NCBI RefSeq assembly: GCF_022811525.1
Contig: NZ_CP063982.1
Span: forward strand, 2,604,001 to 2,668,000
Source: Orrella daihaiensis
Lineage (GTDB): Bacteria > Pseudomonadota > Gammaproteobacteria > Burkholderiales > Burkholderiaceae_B
Direction of reading: 5' to 3'
DNA length: 64,000 bases
Both the position numbers and the translations under genes were made by a program. Of this stretch, positions 16,383-24,427 are shown piece by piece. Within the stretch, counting starts at the first letter, position 1. Every line of letters begins with the position of its first letter. The notes beneath the pieces were generated by a model. It saw only the letters and a program-made list of their open reading frames with translations. It made no database searches and was not told the origin of the DNA.

Positions 16383-16402
16383 AGCTGTCAAATCTGACAG
16401 CT
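16383..16402. promoter_or_regulatory. 20-bp palindrome resembling a lux box
   Basis: AGCTGTCA, a 4-base centre (AATC), then TGACAGCT. The 20-bp dyad fits the CTG-N10-CAG form of LuxR-family lux boxes. It lies 39 bp beyond the 3' end of panC, upstream of and 490 bp from the small LuxR gene (minus strand). It could also simply form an RNA hairpin, but no U-tract follows on either strand, so an intrinsic terminator is less likely. Confidence 0.45.
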
Positions 16403-16440
16403 GGGGGTTACCCTAGATGGGGATTGACATCGAGGCTAGT

Positions 16441-17283
16441 TTAAATTTCTAGATTGTCGATTAGACGCGTTGCACCAAGCTTGGCTGCGGCAAGTACTAC
16501 CAAGGGCTCGCGAGCGGCGACCTCTGCTTCGGTAGGAACTAACAAATCGCGCTGACGACGAATGGCAATGTAGTCCACCTGCCAGCCATTGGCCGTTAAG
16601 GTATCAATGGCTCGGCTTTCAAGTGCTGCGGTCTCGACGGCACCATCATGAACAGCCTTCTGTATTTGTTTTAACTGCGCATAGAGAGTGGGCGCTTCTT
16701 GTCGGTCGGTATCGGAGAGATAGACGTTGCGCGAAGATAGAGCCAACCCGTCTTGAGCACGCACCGTTTCATGTGCCAGGATGTCAACTGGTAGCTGAAA
16801 CTGTCGACACATGGCACGTACCACCATCAGTTGCTGGTAGTCTTTTTTTCCGAACACTGCCACACGTGGTTGCACACAAGAAAAGAGCTTGAGCACCACC
16901 GTACTTACCCCCTGGAAAAAACCGGGCCGATAGTGCCCCTCCAGAATATCGCCAAGATCACCTGGCGGCTGGACTCGGAAAGTCTGTGGTTCTGGATAGA
17001 GCTCACGCTCATCGGGCGCAAACAGGACGTATACATCACGAGCAGTTTCAAGCTTGGCGATATCGTCAGCCAAGGTGCGCGGGTATTTGTCAAAATCCTC
17101 ATTGGGCCCAAACTGCAAACGATTAACAAAAATGCTGGCAACGACTGGGTCACCATGTTGCCGAGCGGTTCGCATGAGCGCCAAATGCCCCTCATGCAGG
17201 TTGCCCATCGTTGGCACAAAAGCCACGCGGTTTTGGCCACGCAAGTGATCGCGTAACTCTTCTATGGTGTGAACAACTTTCAA
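16441..17283 (-). CDS. panC: Pantothenate synthetase
   Basis: ATP-dependent ligation of pantoate and beta-alanine in the CoA pathway. The product has 'VAFVPTMGNLHEGHLALM' (nucleotidyl-transferase HxGH-type motif), 'VASIFVNRLQFGPNEDF', 'FFQGVSTVVLKL', 'FGKKDYQQL' and 'LALSSRNVYL'. The start is TTG at 17283: a GGAGG Shine-Dalgarno lies five bases upstream and it gives 280 residues, the family length. The frame is open further upstream, but that extension is antisense-like to scpA. coaE at 13.5 kb completes another part of the same pathway. Confidence 0.95.
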   Translation of the reverse strand: MKVVHTIEELRDHLRGQNRVAFVPTMGNLHEGHLALMRTARQHGDPVVASIFVNRLQFGPNEDFDKYPRTLADDIAKLETARDVYVLFAPDERELYPEPQTFRVQPPGDLGDILEGHYRPGFFQGVSTVVLKLFSCVQPRVAVFGKKDYQQLMVVRAMCRQFQLPVDILAHETVRAQDGLALSSRNVYLSDTDRQEAPTLYAQLKQIQKAVHDGAVETAALESRAIDTLTANGWQVDYIAIRRQRDLLVPTEAEVAAREPLVVLAAAKLGATRLIDNLEI

Positions 17284-17311
17284 GGTTTCCTCCAGCCCTT
17301 TTGCTGCCAAC

Positions 17312-18190
17312 TTAGGCCGGCATACTTGAGTAGGATAGGCGTACGTAGATGGGTGCGTAGGGTTCGGCCTGAGTAATTTCCAGCAACGACTCCCGGGCGA
17401 GCTCAAGCATCGCCAGAAAATGCACCACGACCACTGCCACGGGTGCACCTTCGTTTACGCGGCTCATAAATAGGTCGCTGAATTCGATAAATCGCACCCC
17501 CGAGAGATGCCTCAGGATATGGGTCATGTGCTCACGTACAGACAACTGCTCACGAGTGATGTGATGGTGCGCATTGAGTTTGGCTCGACGAATGATGTCA
17601 GCCCAGGCCGCTTGCAAGTCGGCGAGTTGCACCATCGGTAAGATTTTCTCGACCTCAAAGTCGGCACTGGCTTGCGCATTGTAAAAATCCCGACCAATAC
17701 GAGGCAATTCATCCAGCTTTTGTGAGGCGATCTTCATCTGCTCATACTCCAGCAGCCGCCGAACGAGCTCTGCACGCGGGTCTTCTGGCTCTTGACCGTC
17801 TTCACGTGGCGCTACTGGTAAAAGCATTCTGGCTTTAATTTCAATGAGCATCGCAGCCATGAGCAAATACTCGGCGGCAAGCTCAAGATTAGTCGCCCTG
17901 ATTTGCTCGACATACGAGAGGTACTGACCGGTGACTTCTGCCATCGGAATGTCAAGCACATTGAAATTCTGTTTGCGAATTAGATAAAGCAACAGGTCGA
18001 GCGGCCCTTCAAATGTCTCGAGAAACACCTCAAGCGCATCGGGAGGGATGTACAGATCTTGCGGAAGATTAAAAAGGGGCTCGCCATACAGGCGAGCAAT
18101 GGCCACCGAGTCAACCACATCAGGGGTTGAGTCCACCGGTGGCGCAACTAGCGCCTCGAGTGCCTGGTCATTTGAGCCGGGATCGGACAT
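17312..18190 (-). CDS. scpA: Segregation and condensation protein ScpA
   Basis: Kleisin subunit that bridges SMC heads in the bacterial condensin complex. The 292-residue product has the kleisin N-terminal signature 'FEGPLDLLLYLIRKQNFNV', then 'YLLMAAMLIEIKARMLLP' and a winged-helix C-terminus with 'VVHFLAMLELAR'. The N-terminal 45 residues are a variable extension. It follows the DUF3460 gene by 6 bp and precedes panC by 28 bp, suggesting one transcript. scpB is not in the window. Confidence 0.95.
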   Translation of the reverse strand: MSDPGSNDQALEALVAPPVDSTPDVVDSVAIARLYGEPLFNLPQDLYIPPDALEVFLETFEGPLDLLLYLIRKQNFNVLDIPMAEVTGQYLSYVEQIRATNLELAAEYLLMAAMLIEIKARMLLPVAPREDGQEPEDPRAELVRRLLEYEQMKIASQKLDELPRIGRDFYNAQASADFEVEKILPMVQLADLQAAWADIIRRAKLNAHHHITREQLSVREHMTHILRHLSGVRFIEFSDLFMSRVNEGAPVAVVVVHFLAMLELARESLLEITQAEPYAPIYVRLSYSSMPA

Positions 18191-18196
18191 GAATCG

Positions 18197-18385
18197 TCAA
18201 TCGTTTTGATAGACGTACGGTCGTTGCGGCACCTTGGCCTGCTTGAAACCCTCAAGCAGCTCAGGGTCCTGGGGACGATCCCACAGGCGCGCACGTCCCT
18301 CTCGCTGCTTTTGCTCAGCATCGGGGTGCTGCTGCTTGTATTGCTTAATAAACTGCGTGATGTCGGACTCGTAATGACTAGCCAT
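18197..18385 (-). CDS. DUF3460 family small protein
   Basis: A 62-residue acidic/basic mixed protein beginning 'MASHYESDITQFIKQYK' and ending 'KVPQRPYVYQND', the pattern of the betaproteobacterial DUF3460 family, which is commonly upstream of scpA. Function unknown. ATG at 18385 is chosen for the family N-terminus and the AGGGA element upstream; the frame is open nine codons further. Confidence 0.85.
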   Translation of the reverse strand: MASHYESDITQFIKQYKQQHPDAEQKQREGRARLWDRPQDPELLEGFKQAKVPQRPYVYQND

Positions 18386-18448
18386 GGTGGAAGTATCCCT
18401 GCAGAGAACCAAATCTGAACCTTAGTGTGCTAATTCTACTGTAGGGAG

Positions 18449-18466
18449 GCGCCGATTTTGCGGCGC
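18449..18466 (-). terminator. Weak hairpin after aapP
   Basis: GCGCCG and CGGCGC arms around a 6-base loop, 18 bp past the aapP stop. No U-tract follows on the minus strand, so it is at best a weak or Rho-assisted terminator, or a 3' stabilising hairpin. Confidence 0.3.
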
Positions 18467-18484
18467 ACAAGATCAAAACCTCGC

Positions 18485-19225
18485 CTAGTGCAGAATCTGA
18501 CTTAAGAACAACTTGGTTCGATCTGATTGCGGGTTGTCGAAGAACGCTTCAGGATTGTTTTGTTCGATGATTTCACCCTGATCCATGAAGATCACTCGAT
18601 TGGCGACCTTGCGAGCGAACCCCATCTCGTGGGTGACGCAAAGCATGGTCATACCGCTTTGCTCGGCAAGCTCCACCATGACATCAAGCACTTCCTTGAC
18701 CATCTCCGGGTCAAGTGCTGAAGTTGGCTCATCAAACAGCATGATCTTGGGGTTCATGCAAAGCGAGCGGGCAATCGCCACCCGCTGCTGCTGACCACCA
18801 GAGAGCTGACCAGGATACTTGTTGGCCTGCTCAGGAATACGGACCCGCTCCAGGTATTTCATGGCTTGTGCCTCAGCCTCAGCCTTAGGCTTTTTCAAGA
18901 CCCAGATCGGTCCAAGCGTGAGGTTCTCCAACACCGTCAAATGGGGAAACAGATTGAAGTGCTGAAACACCATGCCGACTTCACGCCTGATCGTTTCAAC
19001 ATCTTTGATATCGCTCGTTAATTCCGTACCGTCAATGATGATCTGACCTTGCTGGTGCTCTTCGAGACGATTCAAGCACCGTATCAGGGTGGACTTACCC
19101 GACCCGGATGGGCCGCAAATCACGATACGCTCCCCGGAGGCTACCGACAAATTAATGTCTCGAAGTACGTGAAACTTGCCGTACCACTTATTGACATTGA
19201 TCATTTGAATCAGATCTTGATCCAT
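18485..19225 (-). CDS. aapP: Amino-acid ABC transporter ATP-binding protein AapP
   Basis: ATPase of a polar/general L-amino-acid importer. The 246-residue protein has Walker A 'GPSGSGKSTLIRCLN', Q-loop 'VFQHFNLFPHLTVLEN', signature 'LSGGQQQRVAIARSL', Walker B 'IMLFDEPTSALDPE' and the H-loop 'CVTHEMGFARK'. It is the last gene of the aapJQMP series (31 bp after aapM). The set of four genes with two large fused-type permeases is characteristic of Aap/Bzt systems rather than GlnHPQ. Confidence 0.93.
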   Translation of the reverse strand: MDQDLIQMINVNKWYGKFHVLRDINLSVASGERIVICGPSGSGKSTLIRCLNRLEEHQQGQIIIDGTELTSDIKDVETIRREVGMVFQHFNLFPHLTVLENLTLGPIWVLKKPKAEAEAQAMKYLERVRIPEQANKYPGQLSGGQQQRVAIARSLCMNPKIMLFDEPTSALDPEMVKEVLDVMVELAEQSGMTMLCVTHEMGFARKVANRVIFMDQGEIIEQNNPEAFFDNPQSDRTKLFLSQILH

Positions 19226-19256
19226 CCCCTATTTCTCCACGCTTGGACTCAGCCTG

Positions 19257-20357
19257 CTAACGGCTGTGTCCGGTTGCCAGCCGCCGCTCAAGCGCCTGGC
19301 TGTATTTGGACATCGAATAACAAAACACAAAATAAATCGCCGAGATAAACACATAGACCTCAACCCCGAAACCTTGCCAGGCTGGATCAGTCAATGCCGC
19401 TTTGGCTGCCAGGGTCAAATCAAAAATTCCGATAATGACTACCAGTGATGTGTCCTTGAACATCGCAATAAACACACTGACCAAAGGCGGAATCACTATC
19501 TTGAGTGCCTGCGGCAAGATAATGAGTCGTGTCTGCTGCCAATAGGTCAAGCCCAATGAATCAGCGCCCTCATATTGACCTTTCGGAATGGCCTGCAAGC
19601 CCCCTCTGACAGTCTCTGCGACGTAGGCGGCGGCAAACAAGATAATAGCGATTAAGGCTCGCAACAACTTGTCGATAGTCAACCCCTCTGGCAGAAACAG
19701 TGGCAGCATGACTGACGACATAAAGAGCAGGCTAATCAGTGGCACACCACGTATCAGTTCAATGTAGATCACGCATATCGACTTGATAGCAGGCAATTTA
19801 GATCGCCGTCCAAGTGCCAGCACCACCCCAAAGGGAAATGCCAGAGCGATGCCAAAGGTCGCCAGAATCAAGGTCAGCGGCAAGCCGCCCCAGAGGGTGT
19901 TCTCAACGTAGGTCAAACCGAAGACACCACCCCACATCAGCACGGCGACAACAGTCAAGCCAACCACCCAAAGCGGCAATAACCAGATATTCCAGAGTCT
20001 GCGCCAGCCACTGGCCACGATCATCGCGACCAGAAGCACCATCGATACCAGCGGCCGCCACTGTTCATCAAACGGGTAAGTGCCGAACAAGATCAGCCGA
20101 TGTTTTTCTGCGATAAATGCCCAACAGGCTCCCGAGGCCTCGTGGCATTCAAGACCATTGGCCGCCGTCAGCTTGGCCTGGAAAAACGCCCACTCGAACA
20201 GGGCTGGCACAGCAATCACCAGCAACCAACCAGAGAGAAATGTCAGCACGCTATTGAACGGACTGGAAAACAGGTTTTGTCGCATCCAGCCAACTGCACC
20301 TACCTGACTGGCTGGTGGCTCGCGACTGGGGATGGCATTGATCGGTTCGGTCGTCAT
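19257..20357 (-). CDS. aapM: Amino-acid ABC transporter permease AapM
   Basis: Inner-membrane permease of 366 residues, longer than the about 220 of GlnP-type permeases because of an N-terminal region with extra membrane spans. The C-terminal half has the transporter inner-membrane domain with 'GGLPLTLILATFGIALAFP', 'ELIRGVPLISLLF', 'AYVAETVRGGLQAIPKGQYE' and the EAA-type 'ADSLGLTYWQQTRLIILPQ'. ATG at 20357 is preferred over TTG two codons earlier; a GTGGAG element precedes it. Two bases separate it from the aapQ stop. Confidence 0.92.
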   Translation of the reverse strand: MTTEPINAIPSREPPASQVGAVGWMRQNLFSSPFNSVLTFLSGWLLVIAVPALFEWAFFQAKLTAANGLECHEASGACWAFIAEKHRLILFGTYPFDEQWRPLVSMVLLVAMIVASGWRRLWNIWLLPLWVVGLTVVAVLMWGGVFGLTYVENTLWGGLPLTLILATFGIALAFPFGVVLALGRRSKLPAIKSICVIYIELIRGVPLISLLFMSSVMLPLFLPEGLTIDKLLRALIAIILFAAAYVAETVRGGLQAIPKGQYEGADSLGLTYWQQTRLIILPQALKIVIPPLVSVFIAMFKDTSLVVIIGIFDLTLAAKAALTDPAWQGFGVEVYVFISAIYFVFCYSMSKYSQALERRLATGHSR

Positions 20358-20359
20358 GA

Positions 20360-21559
20360 TCAACGCTCCACTAGCGCAATGCGCGCGTTATACCAGTTCA
20401 TGAAGAACGAAATCGACAAACTCACCGTCAGATAGGCAGCCATGATGATCATGATTCCTTCAATCGCTTGGCCGGTCTGATTCATGGTGGTGTTAACAAC
20501 CGAGACAATGTCCGGATAGCCGATCGCCACCGCTAGCGAACTGTTCTTGGTGAGGTTTAAGTACTGACTGGTCATGGGCGGAATAATGACGCGCAGCGCC
20601 TGCGGTAGCACCACCAGTCTGAGCGCCAGATTACGTCTCAAACCTAATGATTCAGCTGCCTCCCACTGCCCACGACTGACCGCTTGAATACCTGAGCGAA
20701 CCACCTCGGCGATAAACGCGGCGGTGTAGATCACCAAACCTAGAAGTAGTGCGGCAAACTCTGGAGTCAAGGTTAAACCGCCACGGAAATTAAAGCCCTG
20801 CAACACAGGCACGTTCAGACTCAAATTCGACCCGCTGATCCACCACGCCAGAAGCGGACAGGCAACCATCAATCCAATCCCAACCCGCCAGACTGGAAAC
20901 AGTTGTCCGGTCTGCTCTTGACGTCGACGCGACCAGTTTGCCAGCACCAAAGTCGCCAAGACAGCCAACACAAACCCACCGGCCAGCCATGTCAAACCAT
21001 CGCCCTCTAGCGCTGGCAGCTTAAGACCCCGATTTGATAAAAATACGCCCGGCATCGGGTTAAGCGCCTGTCGCGGTCCCGGCAGGTTCTCTGCAATGAT
21101 TGCGTACCAGAAAAAGAGTTGCAACAAGAGGGGCACATTCCGCATCACCTCTACGTAAATGCTGGCGATTTTGGCCACCAGCCAATTGCTCGACAAGCGA
21201 GCAATGCCGATGATGGTACCCAGTAGGGTGGCCAAAACAATCCCTATGGCTGCTGCGCGCAGCGTGTTGAGAAGCCCAACGCTTAATGCGCGTGAATAAG
21301 TGTCCGCTGGCGTGTATTCGATCGGCGCCTCACCAATCGCGAAACCAGCTTCACGATCCAGAAACCCAAAACCGGTGGCGATATTACGCACTGACAGGTT
21401 ATGCAGGGTGTTGGACACCAAGTACCAAACGCCGATCGCAACCAAGCCCACCACCAGAACCTGGTAGGCAATGGCTCGTACTTTAGGGTCGTTCCAGGCA
21501 CGCTTTGGTTTACTGGCTGCTTTGGCAGACACGCCAGTGGTTGGATTACTCATGGGCAT
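20360..21559 (-). CDS. aapQ: Amino-acid ABC transporter permease AapQ
   Basis: Partner permease of aapM, 399 residues, with an N-terminal cytoplasmic stretch, a large periplasmic/variable insert ('FGFLDREAGFAIGEAPIEY' region) and the conserved domain 'VEVMRNVPLLLQLFFWY', 'AFIAEVVRSGIQAVSRGQWE' and 'AESLGLRRNLALRLVVLPQ'. The start may be ATG at 21559 or at 21553; neither has a strong Shine-Dalgarno. A 10-bp-stem hairpin lies between aapJ and this gene, so its expression is probably lower than that of aapJ. Confidence 0.92.
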   Translation of the reverse strand: MPMSNPTTGVSAKAASKPKRAWNDPKVRAIAYQVLVVGLVAIGVWYLVSNTLHNLSVRNIATGFGFLDREAGFAIGEAPIEYTPADTYSRALSVGLLNTLRAAAIGIVLATLLGTIIGIARLSSNWLVAKIASIYVEVMRNVPLLLQLFFWYAIIAENLPGPRQALNPMPGVFLSNRGLKLPALEGDGLTWLAGGFVLAVLATLVLANWSRRRQEQTGQLFPVWRVGIGLMVACPLLAWWISGSNLSLNVPVLQGFNFRGGLTLTPEFAALLLGLVIYTAAFIAEVVRSGIQAVSRGQWEAAESLGLRRNLALRLVVLPQALRVIIPPMTSQYLNLTKNSSLAVAIGYPDIVSVVNTTMNQTGQAIEGIMIIMAAYLTVSLSISFFMNWYNARIALVER

Positions 21560-21600
21560 TGAACAACTGAGGTTAGCTGGCCATGGCTTATGACCAGCTT

Positions 21601-21625
21601 GCGCAACGGGTCAATCCCGTTGCGC
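21601..21625 (-). promoter_or_regulatory. Intercistronic hairpin between aapJ and aapQ
   Basis: Perfect 10-bp inverted repeat GCGCAACGGG / CCCGTTGCGC around a 5-base loop, 12 bp after the aapJ stop. No U-tract follows. Such hairpins after binding-protein genes commonly protect the upstream mRNA and reduce read-through, raising binding protein over permease. Confidence 0.75.
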
Positions 21626-21637
21626 GATTACACCAAA

Positions 21638-22654
21638 TTAACGAATGGGCCAGCCGTACATCAGGCCGCCATTGCGCCACGTGGCGTTAAGACCACGCTC
21701 CAGCTTCATTGGACTGCCTTGACCGACATTGCGCTCAAAGCTCTCGCCGTAGTTACCAATTTGGCTCACGATGTTGTAGGCCCACTGATCATCAACACCG
21801 AGGTTTTTACCCATACCTGGGGTCACACCAAGGATACGCTGAACGTTGGGATCGTTGCTCTTGAGCATCTGATCAACGTTCTTTGATGTAATGCCATACT
21901 CTTCGGCCTCGATCATGGCAAACAAAGCCCAGCGAACGACGTTAAACCAGGCTTCGTCACCCTGACGCACCATAGGGCCAAGTGGCTCCTTGGAAAACGT
22001 CTCGGGCAAGATCAAGTAGTTATCCGGATTAGGTAGCGTGGTGCGAACCGACGCCAGCTGAGACTTGTCGGTGGTAAAAGCATCGCAGCGGCCAGCCGTA
22101 AATGCACGCACGGTCTCGTCAAGCTTCTCTACCACGACCGGCTGGAACTGCAAATTGTTAGCACGGAACCAGTCAGCCAGGTTCAGCTCGGTGGTCGTGC
22201 CAGGCTGTACGCAAATCGTGGCACCGCCCAACTCCTTGGCGCTTTTTACGCCTAGTTCTTTCTTGACCATGATGCCCTGACCATCATAGAAGTTGATCCC
22301 GGCGCCGATCAAACCAAGCGTCGTATCACGGGTTAGCGTCTGGGTCGTGTTACGCGTGAGCACATCGATTTCACCAGACTGCAGTGCGGTGAAACGCTGC
22401 ACTGGCGTAAGCGGAGTGACCTTGAACTTGGATGCATCGCCAAACATGGTCGCCGCCACGGCGCGGCACATATCAATGTCTAGTCCAGTCCAGTTACCCT
22501 GGCTATCGGGGTTAGAGAATCCGGCCAAGCCAGTGGACACACCACATTGCACAAAGCCTTTTTGTTTAACCGCGTCAAAAGTCTGACCAGCTTGCGCCAC
22601 GGTGGCTGTGGCAAACAGGGCGGCGCCAATGGCAGCCAGTTTAAGAGTTTTCAT
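21638..22654 (-). CDS. aapJ: Periplasmic amino-acid-binding protein AapJ
   Basis: Solute receptor of the Aap importer. The 338-residue precursor starts with a signal peptide (positively charged 'MKTLK', hydrophobic core, cleavage after 'AQA' at about residue 22), followed by 'VKQKGFVQCGVSTGLAGFS', 'WTGLDIDMCRAVAA' and 'GEIDVLTRNTTQTLTRDT', typical of family 3 binding proteins of the AapJ/BztA type. ATG at 22654 has GGAG seven bases upstream; the frame is open five more codons. A sigma-54-type promoter lies about 135 bp upstream, suggesting nitrogen control. Confidence 0.94.
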   Translation of the reverse strand: MKTLKLAAIGAALFATATVAQAGQTFDAVKQKGFVQCGVSTGLAGFSNPDSQGNWTGLDIDMCRAVAATMFGDASKFKVTPLTPVQRFTALQSGEIDVLTRNTTQTLTRDTTLGLIGAGINFYDGQGIMVKKELGVKSAKELGGATICVQPGTTTELNLADWFRANNLQFQPVVVEKLDETVRAFTAGRCDAFTTDKSQLASVRTTLPNPDNYLILPETFSKEPLGPMVRQGDEAWFNVVRWALFAMIEAEEYGITSKNVDQMLKSNDPNVQRILGVTPGMGKNLGVDDQWAYNIVSQIGNYGESFERNVGQGSPMKLERGLNATWRNGGLMYGWPIR

Positions 22655-22788
22655 GTAAAGCTCCATCAAAGAGTTGATTGCGACGCAACCACATCACCAG
22701 ATCTGAGGATATATAGATCCCCGAGCTGCGATCGTAGCCGCACCTTGCCAGAATCGGCATGGGGGAAAACCCCCTATAGGCTTACAAA

Positions 22789-22804
22789 AGCAAATTTCAC
22801 GCCA
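22789..22804 (-). promoter_or_regulatory. Candidate sigma-54 promoter of aapJQMP
   Basis: Read on the minus strand: TGGCGTGAAATTTGCT. It fits TGGC-R-Y-G-N4-TTGC-W, with GG and GC separated by exactly 10 bases, and sits 135 bp upstream of aapJ. Aap systems are nitrogen-regulated in rhizobia. Any NtrC sites would fall inside the divergent ftsE gene; I found no clear one. Confidence 0.55.
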
Positions 22805-22846
22805 ACCTGAAGGTTTACACTAGCGCAACTACAAAACAGCCTCATC

Positions 22847-23518
22847 ATGATCGAGTTTCAACACGTCTCAAAGTCCTACGGCACCGGCTCCCACATCCTG
22901 GAGGATATTTCGTTCAGGGTGACAGCCGGAGAGTTTGTGTTCATTGCCGGTCCCTCCGGGGCAGGCAAGTCCACCTTGCTTAAACTAATCGCTGGCCTTG
23001 AGCCCTGCTCCAAAGGCAGCATCCACGTCAATGGGCAAAGGCTGGACCAAATCACCGCTAGGGCAAGACCCTATCTGCGTCGCGCCGTTGGCGTCATCCT
23101 GCAAGACACCCATTTGTTGTATGACCGTAGCGCATTGGATAACGTCATGCTCCCTTTAGCAGTGGCTGGCCACCCGACCGGTATTGCACGCTCTCGCGCG
23201 CGCGCCGCCCTACAAAAGGTCGGGCTCAGCGGCAAGGAAGAAGCCAATCCGATTTCATTGTCTGGCGGTGAACAGCAAAGACTGGCTATTGCGCGTGCGA
23301 TTGTGAATCGTCCCGCGTTGCTAATCGCTGACGAGCCCACCGCCAACCTAGATCGGGAAACTGCGCGCAAGGTCATGTCAGTCTTTAGAGACTTTAATCA
23401 AGTGGGGGTGACCACGCTGGTAGCGACCCACGATGAGGACTTGATGGCACAGTACGCGCAACGCGTGTTTGTGGTGGAACCGGGGCGTTTCCGGGATTTT
23501 CCGGTGTCTAAAACATGA
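22847..23518 (+). CDS. ftsE: Cell division ATP-binding protein FtsE
   Basis: ABC ATPase that, with FtsX, activates septal peptidoglycan hydrolases. The 223-residue protein has Walker A 'GPSGAGKSTLLKLIAG', signature 'LSGGEQQRLAIARAI', Walker B 'LLIADEPTANLD' and the FtsE-like start 'MIEFQHVSKSYG'. It overlaps ftsX by ATGA and is divergent from aapJ across 192 bp. Confidence 0.95.
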   Translation: MIEFQHVSKSYGTGSHILEDISFRVTAGEFVFIAGPSGAGKSTLLKLIAGLEPCSKGSIHVNGQRLDQITARARPYLRRAVGVILQDTHLLYDRSALDNVMLPLAVAGHPTGIARSRARAALQKVGLSGKEEANPISLSGGEQQRLAIARAIVNRPALLIADEPTANLDRETARKVMSVFRDFNQVGVTTLVATHDEDLMAQYAQRVFVVEPGRFRDFPVSKT

Positions 23519-24423
23519 AGCGGCTGCTTGAACATCATCGCTACGCTCTGGCAGTCACCGTACGACGCTTAATTGGGCAGCCATTTTCATTTTTTTCCAA
23601 CGTTGTTGTCATCGCACTGGCCTTAACACTGCCCCTGCTTGGTGCATCGGTGCTGGTATCGGTGCAACCACTGACCCAACATGTATCAGCTAACCCGGCC
23701 ATCACCGTTTTCATGACACCCGATGCTAGCCTTGAGCAAGCACAAGCGGTCGCGCAGGAAATTCGCAGTCGTGACGACCCAGTGGTCCTTGAGGTCCGCC
23801 TGATCTCAAAAGAGACCGCCTATGAGTTACTGCGCGGCAATCAGGCATGGCGCCAGGCGCTTGAGGTATTGCCAGACAATCCACTCCCACATGCTGTGAG
23901 TGTCACCATCGCTGCCGATGAGGCCATGGCTACCAACGCCGATGTACTCGCGCGGCAGTGGCAGCAACTCGATGGCGTTGCCTTTGTCCAACTCGACAGC
24001 ATCTGGGTGCAACGAATCGAAGCACTATTGCGTATTGGCAATATCGGGCTGGCCATGGTCACACTCATCATCGCGTTAGTCGTACTGGCTGCCGTCTTTA
24101 ACACGGTACGTATGCAGGCTTTGTCATTGCGCGAAGAAATCGCCGTGGCGCGCCTTGTAGGCGCTACCGAGTCATTTGTCAGAAGACCTTTTTTATATCA
24201 GGGTGGCATCACCTGCGCGATTGCAGCGTTGATTGCCATCGGGCTTGCAAGTGCCGCACTGACGCCCTTAAATGAGGCATTAAGCGGGTTATCTCGCACA
24301 TACGATGCTCTGTTTGCTTTGCACCTACCCGATGCCCTAAGCCTTTTTCTCTATGTACTGGCAGCCATCAGCCTTGGCGCTTTTTCTGCTCGCTGGTCTG
24401 TGACACGTCACACCCGCTATTAA
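23515..24423 (+). CDS. ftsX: Cell division protein FtsX
   Basis: Membrane partner of FtsE. The 302-residue product has a cytoplasmic N-terminus, a first membrane span (about 25-50), a periplasmic loop that includes 'ITVFMTPDASLEQAQAVAQ', and three C-terminal spans with the FtsX-domain motif 'MQALSLREEIAVARLVGAT'. ATGA overlap with ftsE implies coupled translation. mutY follows 4 bp later. Confidence 0.95.
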   Translation: MKRLLEHHRYALAVTVRRLIGQPFSFFSNVVVIALALTLPLLGASVLVSVQPLTQHVSANPAITVFMTPDASLEQAQAVAQEIRSRDDPVVLEVRLISKETAYELLRGNQAWRQALEVLPDNPLPHAVSVTIAADEAMATNADVLARQWQQLDGVAFVQLDSIWVQRIEALLRIGNIGLAMVTLIIALVVLAAVFNTVRMQALSLREEIAVARLVGATESFVRRPFLYQGGITCAIAALIAIGLASAALTPLNEALSGLSRTYDALFALHLPDALSLFLYVLAAISLGAFSARWSVTRHTRY

Positions 24424-24427
24424 ATCG

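Larger units (their letters stand above)
15894..16440. other. 547-bp region between the LuxR gene and panC
   Basis: This stretch holds the upstream region of the small LuxR gene, one doubtful plus-strand ORF (16005-16322) and a perfect 8-bp-arm palindrome (16383-16402). I see no RNA gene, transposase remnant or clear sigma-70 promoter hexamers in it. Its length is unusual for this otherwise tightly packed window. Confidence 0.6.

Noticed and set aside
17284..17448. N-terminal extension of PanC
   Set aside because: It lies inside scpA in another frame; the TTG at 17283 has a GGAGG five bases upstream and gives the family length.
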